Positions 28,831 through 31,519 of a stretch of DNA of 31,519 bases are shown here, one piece after another; the first letter of the stretch is position 1, and every line of letters begins with the position of its first letter. This DNA comes from Spirochaetes bacterium RBG_16_67_19. Lineage in GTDB: Bacteria; Spirochaetota; Spirochaetia; SZUA-6; DRHE01. Position numbers and translations under genes: made by a program. The notes under the pieces are model-generated. The model was not told the origin of the DNA, did no database searches, and worked only from the letters and a program-made list of their open reading frames with translations. The stretch is from the NCBI GenBank assembly GCA_001829505.1, contig MIBK01000104.1:12502-44020 (forward strand), given 5' to 3'.

Positions 28831-30884
28831 CCGGGGGCGGCCGCCGAATCGGCGCGGGCCACCTTCACCTGCAAGGCCTTCAGCAGGGGGAAGCCGCTGA
28901 TGGGGTCGAACACGTCGTCGGGGGTGAGCAGGTTCACGTTGGCCTGGCGATAGCCGTGGGTGATCTGCACGGTTCCCGGCAGGATCTCGTTGGAAGCCGT
29001 GACCGTGACCGGCAGCTGGATGGTCCCCACCCGCGAGCTCACGCGCACCGGCTCCCCGTCGGCCAGGCCCAGGCGGGCCGCGTCGTCGGGATGCATTTCC
29101 ATTTCGGGGTTGCGTCCCGCGCGGGCGAAGCGCTCGATGTTCTGGTAACGGCTGTGGTAGAACAGCAGCTTGCGCGCCCCGGTGACCAGCACGAAGGGGT
29201 ATTCCGGGTCCGGGGCGCTGCGGTAGGCGGGGGGCCGGTACTCCGGGATCTCCGGGTAGCCCAGGTCCTTGAGGTACCGCGAGGCGAACTCCACCTTGCC
29301 CGTGGGCGTGGCCAGGGGCTGCTCGCGCCACTTCTCGTAGCGGATGGGCTGGTAAGGCCAGCCTTCGGGGTGCTCCGCCAGGCGCTCCAGGCTCAGGCCG
29401 GAGGGCTCCAGCAGCCAGCGGGTCAGCTCCTCCTCGTCCTTCCAGGGGAAATAGGCTCCGGCCCCCAGGCGGTGGGCCAGGTCGTGCCAGAAGCGGTACT
29501 CGTCCTGCACTCCAGGGAAGGACAGCAGCTTGCGGCTCAGGGTGACCACCTGGAACATGGCGTGCACGTGCAGCTCGGAGCGCTCCAGGAAGGAGGCCGC
29601 GGGCAGCACGTAGTGCGCCAGGCGCGCGGTCTCGGTCAGGAACAGGTCGCGCACCACGAACAGCTCCAGGGCCCCCAGGGCCCGCGTCACCTTCTCCGTG
29701 TTGGGGTTGGTCATGGCCGGGTTGGCCGCCGTAAGCAGCATGGCCTTCAGCGGGTAGGGCCGGCCGCTGAGGATGGTGTCCATGGCCGTCATGGTGTGGC
29801 ACTCCCGGCGCATCCCGTACAGCACCGGGAAGCGCTCCGCGCCGATGGGGCTCAGCGCGGTGAGCGGCCTCTCCCGGTACAGGGTCAGGCGGTTGGAGGG
29901 GAAGCCTTCGGCCAGGCGGTTGCCGCCCTTGCGGTCCAGGGCGCCCAGCAGGGCGTCCAGGCAGGCCACGGCCCGGATGTTGTTGATGCCGTTCTCGTGA
30001 TGCTCCAGGCCGTTGCCCACGTAGTTCACCACGGCGGGGGAGGCCTCGGCCATGGCCGCGGCGATCCGGCTCAGCGTCGCGGCGGGAACGCCCGTCTCCC
30101 GTTCCACGCGCTGCGGGGTGAAGGCGGCCGCGTACGCCCGCAGCTGCGGAAAGCCCACCGAGTATCCTTCCACCAGCTCCCGGTCATAGGCGCCGCGCTC
30201 CAGCAGGGCCTGGATCAGCCCCCAGGCCAGCGCACCGTCCGTGCCGGGGGCCAACGGGGCGTGCACGTCCGCCTGGCGGGCGACTGCCGACAGCCGGGGG
30301 TCCAGCACGACCAGCCTGGCCCCGCGGCGGCGCGCGCGCATGATCATCTGGGTCATGTTGGGGTGGGCGTGCGGCGGGTTGGCCCCCCACAGGACCACCA
30401 GCCGGGCGTGCTCGTAGTCCGGCACGCTCCAGGCCCCGTGCACGGTGCTGTAGCCGATCCAGCGGCCGTTGAAGCACAGGGAGTCGTTGGAGAAGTAGTT
30501 CGGGGAGCCGATGGCGTGGATGAAGCGCCGGGCCAGGTCCTCCTGCTGGGCGAAGCCCACGGCCTCGCCCTTCCAGACCCCGACGGCGCGCTCCCCGTAC
30601 CGCTGCTGGATGGCGCGCAGGCGCTCGGCGATCTCGTCCAGGGCCTGCTCCAGGGGGATTTCCTGCCAGCCGGAAGCGGTGCGCTTCAGGGGTTTCCAGA
30701 GCCGGTCCGGATGGTACACCAGGTCCACCGCCGCCCGTCCCTTGCTGCACAGCCGCCCGCGGTTCCAGGGGTGCCCCTGGTAGCCGTCAATGTCCACGAC
30801 CCGGCCTTCCTCCAGGTACACGTTGAGGGCACAGTGGTCGTCGCACATGCGGCACAGGGTCTGGAAGACCTGGCGGGGGCTCAT
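28827..30884 (-). CDS. Molybdopterin oxidoreductase (DMSO reductase family), cysteine-ligand type
   Basis: A 685-residue bis-molybdopterin (Mo or W) catalytic subunit. The N-terminal [4Fe-4S] motif is C11-x2-C14-x3-C18 and Cys46 in GRLCSKG. The likely metal ligand is Cys137 in [10 protein letters not shown], which groups it with cysteine-ligated enzymes such as thiosulfate/polysulfide reductases and Cys-type formate dehydrogenases, although their surrounding residues differ. The C-terminal molydopterin-binding domain ([25 protein letters not shown] through [14 protein letters not shown]) is complete. There is no Tat signal, so it works in the cytoplasm. It overlaps the ferredoxin gene by four bases (ATGA at 30884-30881), so the two form a complex-like pair. 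No membrane subunit is visible. The substrate is unknown. Confidence 0.87.
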   Translation of the reverse strand: MSPRQVFQTLCRMCDDHCALNVYLEEGRVVDIDGYQGHPWNRGRLCSKGRAAVDLVYHPDRLWKPLKRTASGWQEIPLEQALDEIAERLRAIQQRYGERAVGVWKGEAVGFAQQEDLARRFIHAIGSPNYFSNDSLCFNGRWIGYSTVHGAWSVPDYEHARLVVLWGANPPHAHPNMTQMIMRARRRGARLVVLDPRLSAVARQADVHAPLAPGTDGALAWGLIQALLERGAYDRELVEGYSVGFPQLRAYAAAFTPQRVERETGVPAATLSRIAAAMAEASPAVVNYVGNGLEHHENGINNIRAVACLDALLGALDRKGGNRLAEGFPSNRLTLYRERPLTALSPIGAERFPVLYGMRRECHTMTAMDTILSGRPYPLKAMLLTAANPAMTNPNTEKVTRALGALELFVVRDLFLTETARLAHYVLPAASFLERSELHVHAMFQVVTLSRKLLSFPGVQDEYRFWHDLAHRLGAGAYFPWKDEEELTRWLLEPSGLSLERLAEHPEGWPYQPIRYEKWREQPLATPTGKVEFASRYLKDLGYPEIPEYRPPAYRSAPDPEYPFVLVTGARKLLFYHSRYQNIERFARAGRNPEMEMHPDDAARLGLADGEPVRVSSRVGTIQLPVTVTASNEILPGTVQITHGYRQANVNLLTPDDVFDPISGFPLLKALQVKVARADSAAAPG

Positions 30885-31369
30885 CGCCGGCCGCCCCTGG
30901 CCTGGCTGACAAGCTCCTTGAGCCTGGCGTCGAAGCCTTCCCGGCGGAAGGCGAAGGCCTCCTCGGCCTCCACGAACTCCAGCGCCCCGGAGATGCAGAA
31001 CTTCACGCACTGCGGGTCCCCGCCGCACAGGTCGCACTTGCGGGCCACCCGGGCCCGGGAGTCGAAGCGGATGGCCCCGTAGGGGCAGGCCAGCAGGCAC
31101 ATCTTGCAGCCGGCGCAGCGCTCGGCGTCGATCACCACGGCTCCGGTGACCGGGTCCCGCCGGATGGCCGCGGCCGGACAGACCTCCTGGCACCAGGGCT
31201 GCTCGCAATGCAGGCAGGTCCCGGGGATGCACACCCGATCCTCCGGGTAGAAGCTCACCCGGATGTGGGAGTCCCGGCGCTCGAAGGTCCGCCCCTGCTG
31301 GAAGGCGCAGGCGTACTCGCAGTTGCGGCAGGCCACGCAGCTGGCCGGATCCATGGTGACGATGCGCAT
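30881..31369 (-). CDS. Four-cluster [4Fe-4S] ferredoxin-type electron-transfer subunit
   Basis: A 162-residue protein with sixteen cysteines in four ferredoxin motifs: C11/14/17/21, C52/55/60/64, C85/88/91/95 and C112/115/121/125, plus an extra Cys47. This is the HycB/DmsB-type layout, so it should carry electrons between the molybdopterin subunit encoded 4 bp downstream and a cytoplasmic partner such as ferredoxin or a NAD(P) oxidoreductase. No signal peptide or membrane helix. The start at 31369 follows GAGGAG by 8 bases and lies 3 bp after the stop of another gene on the same strand, so at least three genes are cotranscribed. Confidence 0.92.
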   Translation of the reverse strand: MRIVTMDPASCVACRNCEYACAFQQGRTFERRDSHIRVSFYPEDRVCIPGTCLHCEQPWCQEVCPAAAIRRDPVTGAVVIDAERCAGCKMCLLACPYGAIRFDSRARVARKCDLCGGDPQCVKFCISGALEFVEAEEAFAFRREGFDARLKELVSQARGGRR

Positions 31370-31372
31370 GAG

Positions 31373-31519
31373 CTATCTCCTCAGGCCCTGCAGGGCGAGG
31401 GTCCGGTGCAGGCCGCGGAACGGGTGGGCGGGCTCCAGGCGCTCCGGCCGGCCGGCCCGGATCCGGATGCGCGGCCGCAGGGCGGCCAGCACGCCCAGGT
31501 CCTCCGGGCTGCCCAACAC
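31373..31519 (-). CDS. C-terminal end of an unidentified protein (truncated by the window edge)
   Basis: The minus strand is open from the window edge to TAG at 31375-31373, giving the last 48 residues of a protein ending TLALQGLRR. The fragment is rich in Arg, Leu and Pro and has no motif I recognise. It lies 3 bp upstream of the ferredoxin gene and contains that gene's ribosome site, so it belongs to the same operon. A maturation factor or third subunit of the oxidoreductase would be natural, but nothing in the fragment proves it. Confidence 0.6.
   Translation of the reverse strand: MLGSPEDLGVLAALRPRIRIRAGRPERLEPAHPFRGLHRTLALQGLRR

Noticed and set aside
28659..31082. Long plus-strand open frame (807 codons) opposite the molybdopterin oxidoreductase gene
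   Set aside because: It is antisense to a gene with clear family motifs, has no domain and overlaps dCMP deaminase out of frame.

Overview
This window is about 31.5 kb of uniformly GC-rich bacterial DNA. It carries 30 protein-coding genes packed tightly on both strands. I see no tRNA, rRNA, CRISPR array, insertion sequence or prophage gene, and no gene-free stretch longer than 300 bases; the longest gaps are 116 to 177 bases and are promoter regions. The gene content points to an anaerobe: a tungsten-type aldehyde:ferredoxin oxidoreductase, a molybdopterin oxidoreductase with a four-cluster ferredoxin partner, corrinoid methyl transfer to tetrahydrofolate, and a reductive-dehalogenase-like corrinoid/Fe-S protein. 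Two periplasmic binding proteins have signal peptides without a lipobox, which suggests a two-membrane envelope. Several genes appear to be transcribed from promoters whose start point falls at or beside the ATG (leaderless mRNAs). I cannot name the phylum from sequence alone.

Layout. 1-8193 is a mixed block: a YkgJ-type cysteine-cluster protein, a DUF1624-type membrane acyltransferase, a penicillin-acylase-family hydrolase, a dihydropyrimidinase-type amidohydrolase overlapping a DUF2807 repeat protein, and a metallophosphoesterase overlapping a ParB-like/AsnC-ligand-domain fusion. 8331-12140 is an operon of a TetR regulator, a class III aminotransferase and an aldehyde:ferredoxin oxidoreductase. 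12151-17553 holds a divergent GntR/FCD regulator and a complete Liv-type ABC transporter. 17588-21733 is a corrinoid demethylation module: a corrinoid protein, an MtmB-family methyltransferase with tyrosine in place of pyrrolysine, a strong hairpin with a T9 tract, an MtgA-like methyltetrahydrofolate-forming transferase, and an RdhA-like protein. 21785-27287 is a ribose-type ABC transporter followed by an altered paralogue of imidazoleglycerol-phosphate dehydratase and a zinc alcohol dehydrogenase. 27303-31519 returns to pyrB, dCMP deaminase and a molybdopterin oxidoreductase operon.

How the genes may work together. The stretch 8331-27287 reads as one catabolic island. Operator-like sequences are shared between its promoters: a 20-bp TetR-type palindrome at 8331 and 21806, and an 11-bp TGATCAAATAT core at 12848 and 17608. 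The simplest model is uptake of a methylated, probably N-methylated, compound by one or both ABC systems. The methyl group would pass through the corrinoid protein to tetrahydrofolate. The freed amine would be transaminated to an aldehyde, which the AOR would oxidise to an acid. The dehydratase-like protein and dehydrogenase would process a hydroxylated carbon skeleton. The family assignments are solid; the pathway and its substrate are inference.
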